The notes under the pieces: model-generated
Seen by the model: the letters and a program-made list of their open reading frames with translations, nothing else
What the model was told of the DNA's origin: nothing
Databases searched by the model: none
Made by a program: the position numbers and the translations under genes
Assembly (NCBI GenBank): GCA_964030785.1
Contig: OZ034979.1
Coordinates: 14,120,583-14,184,582, forward strand
Reading direction: 5' to 3'
Length of the DNA: 64,000 bases
From: Siderastrea siderea
Lineage: Eukaryota; Cnidaria; Anthozoa; Scleractinia; Rhizangiidae
Part shown: piece by piece, positions 7,620-18,000 of the stretch
Layout of the letters: each line of letters opens with the position of its first letter
How positions within the stretch are numbered: the first letter of the stretch is position 1

Positions 7620-10196
7620 GATTAGCGAATACGTAGGAATGTTTCTAAGGCAAAAGTAAACCCGGAATAACTTTGCCGTAGAATAGGCCTTGTAAACAGG
7701 AGGTCAAATGGTAAAATCCCCTTAAAGTTGTTAGCAGTTAAAGTTAAGCCTCGTTTTCATGCTAAGTGCATATTTACGTCCGCCATATTGGAAAAACTTC
7801 AACAGTTAATAACTTTGCAAGGTTTAAAGCTCTGTCTCAACTTTCCACGTGACTTTGATCACAACAGGCCCAACCCAGAGCAAGAATTTGCGCAGCTACA
7901 AACGGTTGAAATTTCGACCTTATTAGCTATTCATACCTCAATAACTCGTTAATAGATTGAGCAATTTTCACGAAACTTGAATCAAAGGCTTCCTTGCAAG
8001 GCTATGTATCTGGGTTTGGCCACTGAAAGCCTTCAAGTGTTGTAAAAACCGCTTAAAAACCACTCAATGGTTATGTACTTCATAAATTCTCTACTATGCT
8101 AGCGTAACCATTGACTACGCAAAAGTAAACACTTCCCACGGAACAAAAATCTTATTGACAGATGCACGAGGACCTTATGTCATGTTCCTGGTAGTTAGTT
8201 TACTCTTGCATGGTCTTTAAACGGTGTAAATAAATTAAAAATATGGAGCACAAAAAACGTGTATGCTTGTCTTGAATGCACTCCAATGCTTGTCTTGAAT
8301 GCCAACCTCATGTCTGTGCACTGGAGTGTCCTTATAAGTACTGTAACAGTGTTTTGTTTATAACTATGACAGATTAAAAGCTTTTTTCTTCAAATTTGGT
8401 GGAAAATTATACTTTTATTTCTCTTTTCTGTGCTTAAAGGATTTTTAATTATCTTTAAAATTTAATGAGATACGAACAGGTCAATTTGTCGTGCAATTTT
8501 GCCACTATGCTATAATAGGGTAAGGGGTACATACATTTATTTTTGTAGGACTAGTTTTAAGATCTGCTGTTCTTTCTTGGTAGACTGTTAGGTATGTTAA
8601 TAGTGTCTAATCTGGTTAATATTATTATTATTATTGTTATTAATTTATTTTTATTAACGAGAGATTGCTAGTTAAAGTTGTTCTTCAAGTTCTTTCCCAA
8701 GGCCAAAAAATTTTACAGTTTTTAAAAATTTGTATCTTCTTGTAATTTCAATATGTTGCCTTGAACTTTGACTATGATTTAGGACTACTATAGTACTATA
8801 GCATAAAAAAATTGACATTTGCATCAGTGATTGACAAGTGACAAACAGTTTGTGCTAACAACCTGTTTTTTTCAAAAATTCGTTGTGTTAACTGAAGGGC
8901 AAACTTTGGTCGACCATAACTCATCAATGAACAAAGCTATTGCAGCACGGTTTCCTTCATCTTCTAGAGCATTAATAACTGAAGAAGTGTACAAGAGGTT
9001 AAAGGAAAATATTTAAATAAATACAAGATATTATAAGAAATATTAGGTATTCATATTTTGCAGCAAAACACACAGTACTAATTTCGAAAAATTCTCAAAA
9101 CCTCAACTGTAAGGGTTAGGAAACCAAACTCACTAATTTTATACAACCAACCATGGCCTCAGTAGTGATTAATGTTAATATTAGAGGTCGAGGTCAAAGG
9201 TTAAACTTTCTAAGAAAACTGTTGCAAATAGTACAATTTTTTCTTAATTGGCCGTAAATGGCATTGTATAACTTATCACCGTTTAACTTTAAAACCGTCA
9301 TATTATTTTGGCGGCTAGAATAAGTCTTGCCCTAAATAACGCTGTGTTCAATTCATCTAAAGAATCTATTTGAGCTCAGAAAAAAATCAGATTGACATGG
9401 GCCATTTTTGTAAAACATGGTCGATGTGCCCTCCTTTTTGAGACTTTGAAGGGCCATATCTTCACGAAGAAACAAGTTTGATAAAAGAAAATTACACCAA
9501 CGTCTTCCGCTCAGTAAGATCTTTAAAACGATAGTAAATACTGATGTTTTTGTTAAGATTCGAATTTTTTAAAAGCAACAAGGTGTGAAGTCGATTTCCC
9601 CTCTTTGCCTAAAATAGGGTCTTCACGCCAGAAAAAAATTCAAAATAAAGTAACCTGTTAATCAAATGACGTGAAAACTACAACAAGTCAATTTTGTCAC
9701 AAAAGGAATAAGTGGGCCAAATGTCAGACCTTAACCCTTAGATTTAGTCATTTTGGAATTTTTTCAAACCAGTCACATTTTCGAGTAAGAGAAAACTGAT
9801 CTCCAAAACTCATACTCAGATGTTAGGCATATGCCTTTACTGGATTTTTTCAGAACCAAAATGTTCACTTTTTTAAATGCGAGGGTTAAGAAATGGCTTT
9901 CTACCGCTCAAGGGGGAATAGAGTTAACCCTCCATAACCAGATTTTGAGCCACTTAGGCAAAGATTTTCAACGATTCCCCCATTTTGTTGAGTCCCCTCC
10001 CTTTTTTTGACTTCAAACCAGCGTAAAAGGTAGAAACATTGACCAATGAAACTGAAACTTTAACAAAATAAAAAACAGGTCTAAATAAAGGTTAACACCA
10101 AAGGACAAAGACATTGGACTTATTCTAAATTTTTATAATTTTTCGAAGTTGTGTTAGGAGAGGGGGAACTCAACCGCAAATATAGCTAATTTACTA
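7620..10196. other. right half of the element, AT-rich, no firm gene
   Basis: About 2.6 kb upstream of the recombinase-like start codon, which should include its promoter. It holds an ATT microsatellite-like run (8624-8655), a 14-bp perfect palindrome CTATAGTACTATAG (8788-8801), a doubled 'ATGCTTGTCTTGAATGC' (about 8262-8303), and a 61-codon plus-strand frame (8831-9016) that lacks an ATG start but ends right at an AATAAA signal (9016-9021), so it might be a last exon. Unit B has a 17-bp deletion near 8502. The inverted GTTGAG unit marks the end at 10154-10175. Confidence 0.5.
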
Positions 10197-10691
10197 TTTG
10201 TATACATTGGTACTGACTTTGTAGGACCCTTATACGTAAAGGAGAGTCAAGTGTCACGAAAGCGTACGTATGTGTGTCCACAAATGCGTGGTCGCGTATA
10301 GGTCACTTGGAGCTTACAAATGGCCAAACGACAGATGAATTTCTGCAAGCCTTCAGTCGCATAACAAATCGCAGCGGTGTTTGCCATACAGTGTGGTCAG
10401 ACAATGCAAAAACCTTCAAAGTCGCAAGTAGAGAAAATAAGAGGTTATATGACCAGCCAAAGTCACAGAGCCAGTCGCTGTGGGACACTTTGGATCAAGA
10501 TCGAATCAAGTCAGAGTTATCAGCAAAGGGGATTAAGTAGAATCAGCCACCCCACAAGCCAGTCATGAAGAAGACGTTCCTGTACATGGTGGGGAGAAGT
10601 TGCAGTCGGTTGTTGTTCCGGCTCAGAGCTTTCCTGTTCCTTAAAGTAGACTCATTGTTGGCCTCCGCGACGGAGGACAAGGTAAGGAGGA
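10197..10691 (+). pseudogene. BEL/Pao integrase core relic with 3' noncoding region
   Basis: This is a second piece of BEL/Pao pol, homologous to 2680-3135. About 10200-10260 reads IGTDFVGPLYVK (first aspartate), and 10274-10540 reads on with SDNAKTF, so the second aspartate is intact here, unlike relic 1. A frame change lies between the two parts. After a stop at 10540 the 3' noncoding region leads to a purine-rich tract (10670-10691) and directly into the LTR. The element was cut on its left by the boundary of the recombinase-carrying element. It is dead, but less decayed than relic 1. Confidence 0.8.
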
Positions 10692-10938
10692 TGTTACAGC
10701 CCTTCGCACACGATCTGGAAGAGTAGTTAACAACGTGAGAGACTCGACTTGTGACTACGATTAACCCTACCCTACCCTAGTAAGTTAGCTTTGTAAGTTA
10801 CGTGCCCTTGTTTGCGTCCTTCGTAGCTTGTGAATCAAAGTGTTGTACACCCGCTCGGACATCTAAGTTGTGTATCGATGTCTAATGGTCATTAAACATT
10901 GTGTTGAGGAAAGCTGTATTTCGTCGAGCTTCCTAACA
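10692..10938 (+). repeat. BEL/Pao 3' LTR (247 bp)
   Basis: This begins TGTTACAGCCC straight after the purine-rich tract AAGGTAAGGAGGA and ends CTTCCTAACA, giving the TGTTA...TAACA ends expected of an LTR. Its middle matches the fragment at 1904-2021. The matching 5' LTR of the same insertion is not present in the unit. Confidence 0.8.
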
Positions 10939-11789
10939 GGAATTAAGACTTCTGCAAGATAAGCTCTATCAGCACCCACCACCACGATCTGGTAATTAAG
11001 GAGATGGGAGAGGGGGGGGGGGGGCCGGCGGTACTAAAACAAAACAAGACACTACATTTATATATGCAGGTACCAACAGGCACATTAGCTTCACGGTGTA
11101 GCAGCAGGCTTTGTTCTTTTGAATTTTTTTCCATTTCTGAAAGAATTTCATTTGGGATGTTGGTCCACCTTGGCTTTGGCAGGGACCAGGACCATTTAGT
11201 TGATGAACCAAATCCTGAAACGCGCAAAAAGTCAATTTAGTATCAAATTAAAGCTTATTGCCTATATTTGGAACGTCTACTTGTTACTTTTTATGTAACC
11301 TGTACCTAAGCGAGAAATACAACTTTTTGGAACGGAGGTAGGCTAGGAGAAATTGAACTCCTAAATCTATAAGAACTATAAAATAATTTATATCTCTGTA
11401 AATATCAAACTTATTTGTACCAGACTTGGCAGAAATACTACCCTTATCAAGATATGTTAATTTTAGCTTTCAGACATGTTTTCTGAGTTGCCATGGCTAC
11501 AGCCGCCAATCGAATAGTAAATAAGGCCTCGGGCGGGGCACAAAGTTTGCCCCATTCTTAACTCCGAGAGTATGAAGGCTATGACAACAAGACGTGAGGT
11601 TAAAGGGTACGTCTTACAATGTTTCCTTTGGGGTCTGCAGAACGACTTGATGACGTCACTTGACGTGGGAATTATGTCAAAGTTTTCAAGTGGCGGCCAT
11701 CTTGGATGCGCCATCTTTGATCCAATCTTGTCTCTAGATTTAGTTTACACAGAGAGAAAACAGGCGAGGCAGGCCATGTTTAGAAATGT
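10939..11789. other. unassigned stretch with an exon-like segment
   Basis: No gene is firmly recognised. On the minus strand, 11074-11214 is an open segment preceded by an acceptor-like TTTCAG and followed by a donor-like GTACCT. Its translation is vaguely like a Myb/SANT-type helix and would lead into a proline-rich GPPPP segment across a 40-bp gap, which is very short for an intron. A G-run at 11012-11024 has 13 G here and 11 in unit B. The rest, including 11463-11789, shows nothing I can assign. Confidence 0.3.
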
Positions 11790-11912
11790 TGGTTGTTACT
11801 TGGTTTTTGAACAACAAACTCAACCCACATATCGCGCCAAGTCCGGGAATCGAACCCGGGACACATTGGTGGGAGACAAGTGCTCTCACCTCTGCGCCAT
11901 ATCTGCTCCCCC
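11790..11912 (-). mobile_element. tRNA-derived SINE
   Basis: Read on the minus strand from 11912, the sequence begins GGGGGAGCAGATATGGCGC. It has a box A-like TGGCGCAGAGGTGAGAGC and a box B GGGTTCGATTCCC inside a tRNA-like T arm (CCGGGTTCGATTCCCGG), followed by a non-tRNA body (GTGGGTTGAGTTTGTTG). Such tRNA-headed SINEs are common in corals, as remembered and not searched. The acceptor stem does not close as in a real tRNA, so it is not called a tRNA gene. The 3' end of the body is approximate. Confidence 0.75.
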
Positions 11913-11974
11913 TTAAACAACAACGTTAGTCTAAAGGAGTCTCACACACTTTGCTCCAAGCTACTTTGTACAAA

Positions 11975-12415
11975 TCAATCTTTTGACAATTGTCCTAATT
12001 ATGAACGTTTGCAAAGTTCAAAAACTGTTGAAAAGTTTGTCCTTTTGCTCTCGCGTTGAAATACATCAGAACGTAATGACCACAACTCCTGCTGTTCACA
12101 GCTTGGAGAGACCTCGTGTTCGTCATCACGTACTTCCACTGCTTCACGATTCATTCGTTCAATGGTTAAGCTTGGTAGCATTGCAGAGATACAGTAAAAC
12201 TGACCATTAGTTTACAGACATTGTCTTTTGTTCAAATACCTAACCAGTGTTTTCCTGGTTTGTCATGTGGGTCTGTGTTAACAATTTAAGAGCAGCAATA
12301 CCTGGCCAGGGTTCTTGGGTAAACGATCACAGGCCACCACTCCATAGAAGTAAGGTTTCAACATGGGAACTTCCATAGCCAAATATTCCAATTGCACATT
12401 GTTCGGGACCACTTG
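11975..12415 (-). pseudogene. adenain-type cysteine protease relic (Polinton/Maverick PRO-like)
   Basis: Three minus-strand segments in different frames match the order of an adenovirus-type (ULP-fold) protease. The first is a lead with ACDRLP at about 12310-12330. The second is an NTDPHDKPGKHW segment at about 12255-12290, whose His-Trp is the catalytic histidine motif. The third is SCGHYVLMYF at about 12075-12105, whose Cys is the nucleophile. Such proteases mature capsid proteins in Polintons/Mavericks and adenovirus-like elements. The frame breaks and a stop in the last segment make it non-functional. It follows the 'F54H12.2-like' relic directly, as expected for neighbouring genes of one element. 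Confidence 0.7.
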
Positions 12416-12417
12416 TT

Positions 12418-12950
12418 TTACGTCAAATTGCGTTCGTAGATGCCGTAGAGCACAGCACCATCGGAATCGATCTCCAGTAATTTCGCAAACTCTCCCAAGA
12501 TGATGCTTGTATTGTGTTCGTGAGCCGTCCCAAATTCTAGTACCAGTTGCAAGTCTCCTGTTTGTCTTGGGTTCAACGCACGGCTGTCGGCGCATCCTTT
12601 GGCAACATTGTCAAATACAAACAGGGTGCCATTCTTGTGTTGCCCCCAATCCTCTCTTCTCACCATTTTTGCTTTATGTCCGCTTTACTGGCTTGCAGAA
12701 AGAAAAAGTACCCTGCCAGATCTCCTTGACTATCATCGTGATTGAGTTGGAACGTTTCATTTAGGTCTTCCCCTAAAACAATCTGTTTGATGGAGGTCAA
12801 TCCGAATTTCTGGAAGCGGAATGGATCGAACGCCACGTTCCCGTTAGAGGCTTCCTTACGTGCCATCCCCACAATGATTCTATCTAGGATCCTACCTTGA
12901 TACAAACGGTTTGTTAGCTCTAAGGCCGGCTTGATTTTCTTGCATACTTA
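12418..12950 (-). pseudogene. 'F54H12.2-like' protein relic next to PRO-like gene
   Basis: The minus-strand frame from about 12950 to 12660 contains YQGRILDRIIVGM followed by an NG...DPFRFQKFGL pattern. After a one-frame shift, 12666-12418 continues with LFVFDN and a TGDLQLVLEF pattern. This series matches what I remember of the invertebrate multicopy 'uncharacterized protein F54H12.2-like' family, often seen beside adenain-like protease genes in Polinton/Maverick-type elements and possibly a virion-type protein. The frameshift near 12660 and the absence of the start make it a pseudogene. The family name is from memory and its function is not established here. Confidence 0.55.
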
Positions 12951-13257
12951 ATGTTCTGATTAGACGTCTCACAGTAGGGTAAAATGGGATGGGAGATAAA
13001 ATGGGATCTTGACGTTATCTTGGGTAAGCTCCTATGCAAAGCCACCCTATTGAGAAAGGGATCTAACTAATGAAAGTGAGGTCTCATTCTGATTTGTTCT
13101 TAAGGAACCAACACTTTGCTCATGTGACAGGCTTCCAGGTGGGGTTAAAGATCAACACGTATGTTTTTTCAATCGTGCTACTGGCTGTTTCGCTTTTGCT
13201 GCTAGCCAAGGCTCACTGGAAAAGTCGATATTCAGCACGTTGCCGTAAACAGCTGAA
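12951..13257. other. spacer with a stray satellite monomer fragment
   Basis: No gene is recognised. At 13205-13257 about 50 bp (CTCACTGGAAAAGTCGAT, then GCACGTTGCCGTAAACAGC) match a reverse-orientation satellite monomer like that at 14716-14765. Satellite DNA is therefore also present inside the transposon block, right before the RT tail. Confidence 0.5.
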
Positions 13258-13690
13258 CATTGCTGAGAGGCCGCCGTGAGATGATCATCGAGAAGGTGCG
13301 GGCTATCGATAAGGAAAGAAGGTCAGCTACAGCTGTTGGATTTGCTAAACAGTGTGCTTGGTCGTGCTGGGAAGAGTCGGAACAGTAAAAACATCCGCTG
13401 CCTAACCCTTGCTCTCATCGAGCTATCGCAAATCAGTTTCCTCCTCAGATCGATCAATGACCTCCTCCCTACAACAACAAACCTTAAACAATGGGCCATC
13501 ATCGACGGCGACACTTGCCGTGCTTCTATTAAAACACATGCCACCTTAGAGCATTTGTTAGCAGCTTGTGATAGCTCACTGCAGAAGTACACTTGGAGAC
13601 ACAACTTAGTGTTGACGGTTCTCAACATCACACAGGTTCTCGACATCAAGTTTCCCGACATCACAAAGACCAGCTAAGGAAGAACCTAAC
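13258..13690 (+). pseudogene. non-LTR retrotransposon reverse transcriptase tail
   Basis: This is the C-terminal end of a LINE-type ORF2-like protein. About 13270-13385 reads EKVRAIDKERR and a KQCAW..W pattern, then stops. A different frame, 13336-13677, reads ISFLLRSINDLLPTTTNL followed by an ATLEHLLAAC segment and KYTWRHN. This order (helical stretch, LLP.TNL, ATL.H.L..C, Y.WRHN) is characteristic of the region after the RT domain in many animal LINE proteins. The first cysteine pair of the usual zinc-binding knuckle is incomplete. It is frameshifted and 5'-truncated and hence dead. Confidence 0.7.
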
Positions 13691-14009
13691 CAAGTCATCA
13701 AGTTCCACCGCAATCATCACACAGTGCTTCATGCAACTCAGCTTGTATTGACCAAGGATGCCGTTTGTGTATTACCCCCCTGAAACTGCACCTGGCAGAG
13801 AACTGAGTTGCGCTCCTTGGGACGCCCTTTGTATTCTCCATGCTTGCTGCTACGACGCCTGGAAAGGCATCACGTAGTGGCATCTTCCACTGGCGGCGCA
13901 GGAACTGTAGTCCCGTAGATAGCCGCGAAACTACAACACTTCCTGGGCAATGGCTGATGAGGATGATGGCTTGGAGTTGGCAATTTAAGTCTGCATGATA
14001 TACTCTCTT
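13691..14009. other. unassigned stretch between RT tail and satellite
   Basis: This is 319 bp that may be the downstream part of the same LINE insertion, but I see no family motif. The satellite resumes at about 14010 with a partial reverse monomer (GTATTCTGCATAATTTAGCCC). Confidence 0.4.
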
Positions 14010-15005
14010 AGTGTATTCTGCATAATTTAGCCCGGTATGAGACACAACGCGTTTTGTCCATTACGGCGCACTGAAAAACTCGATTTTCCGAAAGTTGCAG
14101 CGAACTGCTTTTATCAGCTGTTTTAGTACGATTTTGATGTTCAAGTCTAAGTAATGTACGACGCAACTTACATTTTGTCCATGATGAGTCACTGGAAAAC
14201 TCAATTTTCAAAAACTTCCTGTGAAGAGCTCAATTCTCTTGATTTACGATGATTCCCATGTCCTTAACGTTTTAGCCGCATACAAAGGAAACTGCATTTT
14301 CTCCATGTTGTCATGTAAAAACTCGACTTTAGGAAAGTTTCCCTGAACAGCTAAAATCATCTCTTGCGTTATGAATTCGACGGCCGTACTGCATTCTGTA
14401 ATTTGTTGCGCTGTACCGACATAAAATGCACTTTCTAGATAATGACTCACTGGAAAATATTGATTTTCCGAAATTTGTCCGAAACCCTTTAAATCCCCTG
14501 TTTTTCAATGATTTTTGTGTGCGTAGTACATCCTCTAAGTTTTCGCCGTACGCAAAAGGAAAACGACTTTTCGCCATTACCATTAACCAGGAAACGTGAT
14601 TTCCTAAAAGTTGCCGGAAACAGCCCAATTCTTTTGTTTTATGATGATTTTGACGTCTGTAGTAAATTCTACAAGTTAGGGGGCTGTACCGACATAAAGC
14701 GCATTTTCTACAATATGAGACACTGGAAAAGTCTATTTTCCGCACGTTGCCTTGAACAGCTCTAATCACTTGTTTTATTTTGACTTCCATGTCTGTAGTA
14801 CATTCTATATCTTTAAGTCCCAACTCACGGAAAATGCGTTTAGTCTTTTATGGCGCACTGAAAAACAGCATTTTTAGAAAGTTGGCGTGAACAGCTTTTA
14901 ACACCTGCCCTTATGATGATTGCGATGCCTTGAAGTTCCAGCCGTGTACGACGCAAAGAATTTTGTCTGAGATGAGTAAATGGCAGTTTTTAGAAAATGT
15001 AGAAA
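14010..15005 (-). repeat. 134-bp satellite, reverse-orientation segment
   Basis: About seven diverged monomers in reverse orientation. The orientation changes between about 14980 and 15035. The first 550 bp equal the sequence left of the gap at 1-493. Confidence 0.85.
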
Positions 15006-15029
15006 ATAAGTTTTCAGGTCTGTAGGGAT

Positions 15030-18000
15030 TTTCCTTAAGTTGTCGATACAGTGCAAGACTTACAGAATGTACTACAAACATCCAATTCATCATAAAACAG
15101 GTGATTTCAGCTGTTCCCGACAACTTATGGAAAATCAGGTTTTTCTGTGACCCATAATGGAGAAAATGCATTTTGCTTTGTATACAACTAAAAGGTGAAG
15201 GATGCATTACGGAGATTGAAATATTCGTAAAGCAGATGAATTAAGCTGTTTACGGTAACTTTCGGAAAATTGATTTTTCTAGTGACTCAATCTAGAAACT
15301 GTGTTTTATGTCGATACAGCGCTAAAACTTACAGAATGTACTACAGACATCGAAGTCGTCATAAAACGGGGGATTTCAGCTGTTCCCGTTAACATTTGGA
15401 AAATCAAGTTTTCCAGTAACCCATAATGACGAAAATGCATTTTCCTTTGTATGCCGCTAAAACGTGAAGGATGCATTACGCAGATTGAAGTCTTCGTAAA
15501 GCAGATCAATACAGCTGTTCACAGTAACTTTTGGAGAATCGAGTGTTTTAGTGACCCATAATAGACACAACGTGTTTTGCGTCTTACCAGACCAATCTTA
15601 ATGAATGTACTACACGGATGGAAATCACCATAAAACCGGTTACTTGAGCAGTTTACAGAAACTTTCAGTAAATCAAGTTTCCCATTGACCCATGATGGAG
15701 ACATTGGCTTTCGGTGAGTTGAGCTGTTCACAGTAACTTTTGGAAAATCGAGTTTTTAGTGACTCAGTCTAGAGAGTGCGTTTTATGTCGATATAGCGCT
15801 TAAACTTACAGAATGTTCCTTGCAACCTTTGGAAAATCGACTGTTCGAGTGACTCATAATAGACGAAATGCGATTCGCGTCTTACCGGACCAAACTTGCA
15901 AAATGTACTGCACGGATAAAAATAAGCATAAAACCGGTTACTTGAGCAGTTAAGGGCAACTTTCAGAAAATCAAGGTTCACAGTGATCCATAATGGCGAA
16001 AATGCATTTTCCTTTGTATGCTGCTAAAGCGTAAAAGGATGCACTTCGGAGATAGAAATCTTCGTAAAGCGGATGAATTAAGCTGTTCAAAGTAACTTTA
16101 GGGAAATTGAACTTTCCAGCGACTCAATCTACAAAGTGCGTTTTATGCCGATAGAGAATGTACTACAGACATCAAAGTCATCGTAACACAGGTGATTTTA
16201 GCTGTTCCCGACAACTTTTGGAAAATCGAGCGTTCTAGTGACCCATAATAGACAAAGTGCGTTTTGCGTCCTACAGGACCAAAGCTGCAAAATGTACTAC
16301 ACGGATGGAAATCACCATAAATTCGGTTACTTTAGCAGTTTAGTGCAACTTTCAGAAAATCAAGCTTCTCAGTGACCCATAATGGGGAAAAGGCTTTTTC
16401 CTTTGTATGCCCCTAAAACGTAAAGGACGCACTTCGGAGATCGAAATCTTCGTAAAGCGGATGAATTAAGCTGTTCACAGAAACTTTTGGAAAATCGAGT
16501 TTTCCAGTGACCCATAATAGACAAAATGCGTTTTAATTCTCACCGAACCAAAGTTGCGAAACGTACTACACGGATGCCAATCACCAAGACCGGTTACTTG
16601 AGCAGTTTACGGGAACATTCAGGAAATCGAGTTTCCAAGTGCCCCATGATGGAGAAAATGGGCTTTCGTTTCCATACCGCTAAAATTTGGACGATGCACT
16701 ACTGATATCGAATCACCGTAAAACGGGTGAATTCAGCTATTCACAGTAACTTTTGGAGATTTGAGTTTTTTAGTTACTCAATCTAGAAAGTGCGTTTTAT
16801 GTCGAAAAAGTGCTGAAACTTACAGAATGTACTACAGACATCGAAGTCATCATAAAACAGGTGATTTCAGCTGTTCCCGGCAACTTTTAAAAAAATCGAG
16901 TTTTCCAGTGTTCCATAATGAAAAAAATGTGTTTTGCGTCTTACCAGACCCAAACTTCCAAAATGTACTACACGGATGGAAATCATCCTACAACAGGTGA
17001 TTTCAGCTGTTCCTGACAATTTTTGGAAAATCAAGTTTTCTAGTGACCCATAATGGATTAAATGCATTTTCCTTGAAATAACGCTAAAATATGAAGGATG
17101 TATTACGGGGATTGAAATCTTATTAAAGCAGATAAACTAATATGTTCACACTAACTTTTGGAAACTTGAGTTTTCTAGTGACTCAACCTAGAAAGTGCCT
17201 GCTATGTCGATACAGCGCTAACACTTACAGAATGTACTACAGACATCAAAGTCATCATAAAACAGGTAATTTGAGCTGTTCCCGACAACTTTTGGAAAAT
17301 CTAGCGTTTGAGTGACCCATAATAGACAAAGTGCGTTTTGCGTCTTACCAGTCCACACCTTCAAAACTTACTACATGAATGGAAATCACCATAAAACTAG
17401 TTACTTGAGCAGTTCAGGGTAATTTTCAGAAAACCAAACTTCTCAGTGATCCATAAAGGGAAAATGCATTTTCCATTCTATGCCGCTAAAACATAAACGA
17501 TGCACTTCGGAGATCGCAACCTTCGTAAAGCCGATGAATTAAGCTGTTCACAGTAATGTTTGGAAAATTGAGTTTTCCACTGACTCAATCTAGAAAGTGG
17601 GTCTTATGTCGATATAGCGCTAAGACTTACAGAATGTACTACAGACATCGAAGTTATCATAAAACAGCCGATTACAGCTGTTCCCGGCAACTTTTGGAAA
17701 ATAAAGTTTGCCAGTGAACCATGATGGAGAAAACGCGCTTTCGTTTCTATGCCGCTAAACCTTGAAGGATGCACTACGGAAATCGAAATCATCGTAAAAC
17801 GGGTGAATTGAGCTGTTCACAGTAACTTTGAAAAATCGAGGTTTTTAGTGACTCAATGGAGAGAGTGTGTTTTATGTCGATACAGTGCTTAAACTTACAG
17901 AATGCACTACAGACACCCGATTCATCCTACAACAGGTGATTTCAGCTGTTCCTGACAATTTTTGGAAAATCAAGTTTCCTAGGGACCCATAATGGATTAA

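Larger units (their letters stand above)
3136..10196. mobile_element. 7.06-kb element carrying a tyrosine-recombinase-like gene
   Basis: The limits come from the two BEL/Pao relics. Relic 1 and relic 2 share homologous sequence up to 'CCTGTTCCT' (3135) and from 'TGTATACATTGG' (about 10197), and everything between is unrelated to BEL. The left end has nine GTTGAG-type minisatellite units (3181-3358), and the right end carries one such unit inverted (10154-10175). Inside are two minus-strand coding frames (4987-7619), a GACATT microsatellite tandem, and about 2.6 kb without a convincing gene. A zinc-finger plus tyrosine-recombinase cargo suggests a Crypton-like or other recombinase element, but the exact class and ends are inferred. 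Confidence 0.5.

Noticed and set aside
11034..11214. Spliced Myb/SANT-type gene on the minus strand
   Set aside because: Acceptor and donor look good, but the implied intron is only 40 bp, the protein likeness is weak, and the frame changes with the G-run length between units A and B.
11836..11910. Functional tRNA gene on the minus strand
   Set aside because: The T arm and box B are tRNA-like, but the acceptor stem does not close and a SINE body follows, so it is called a SINE.
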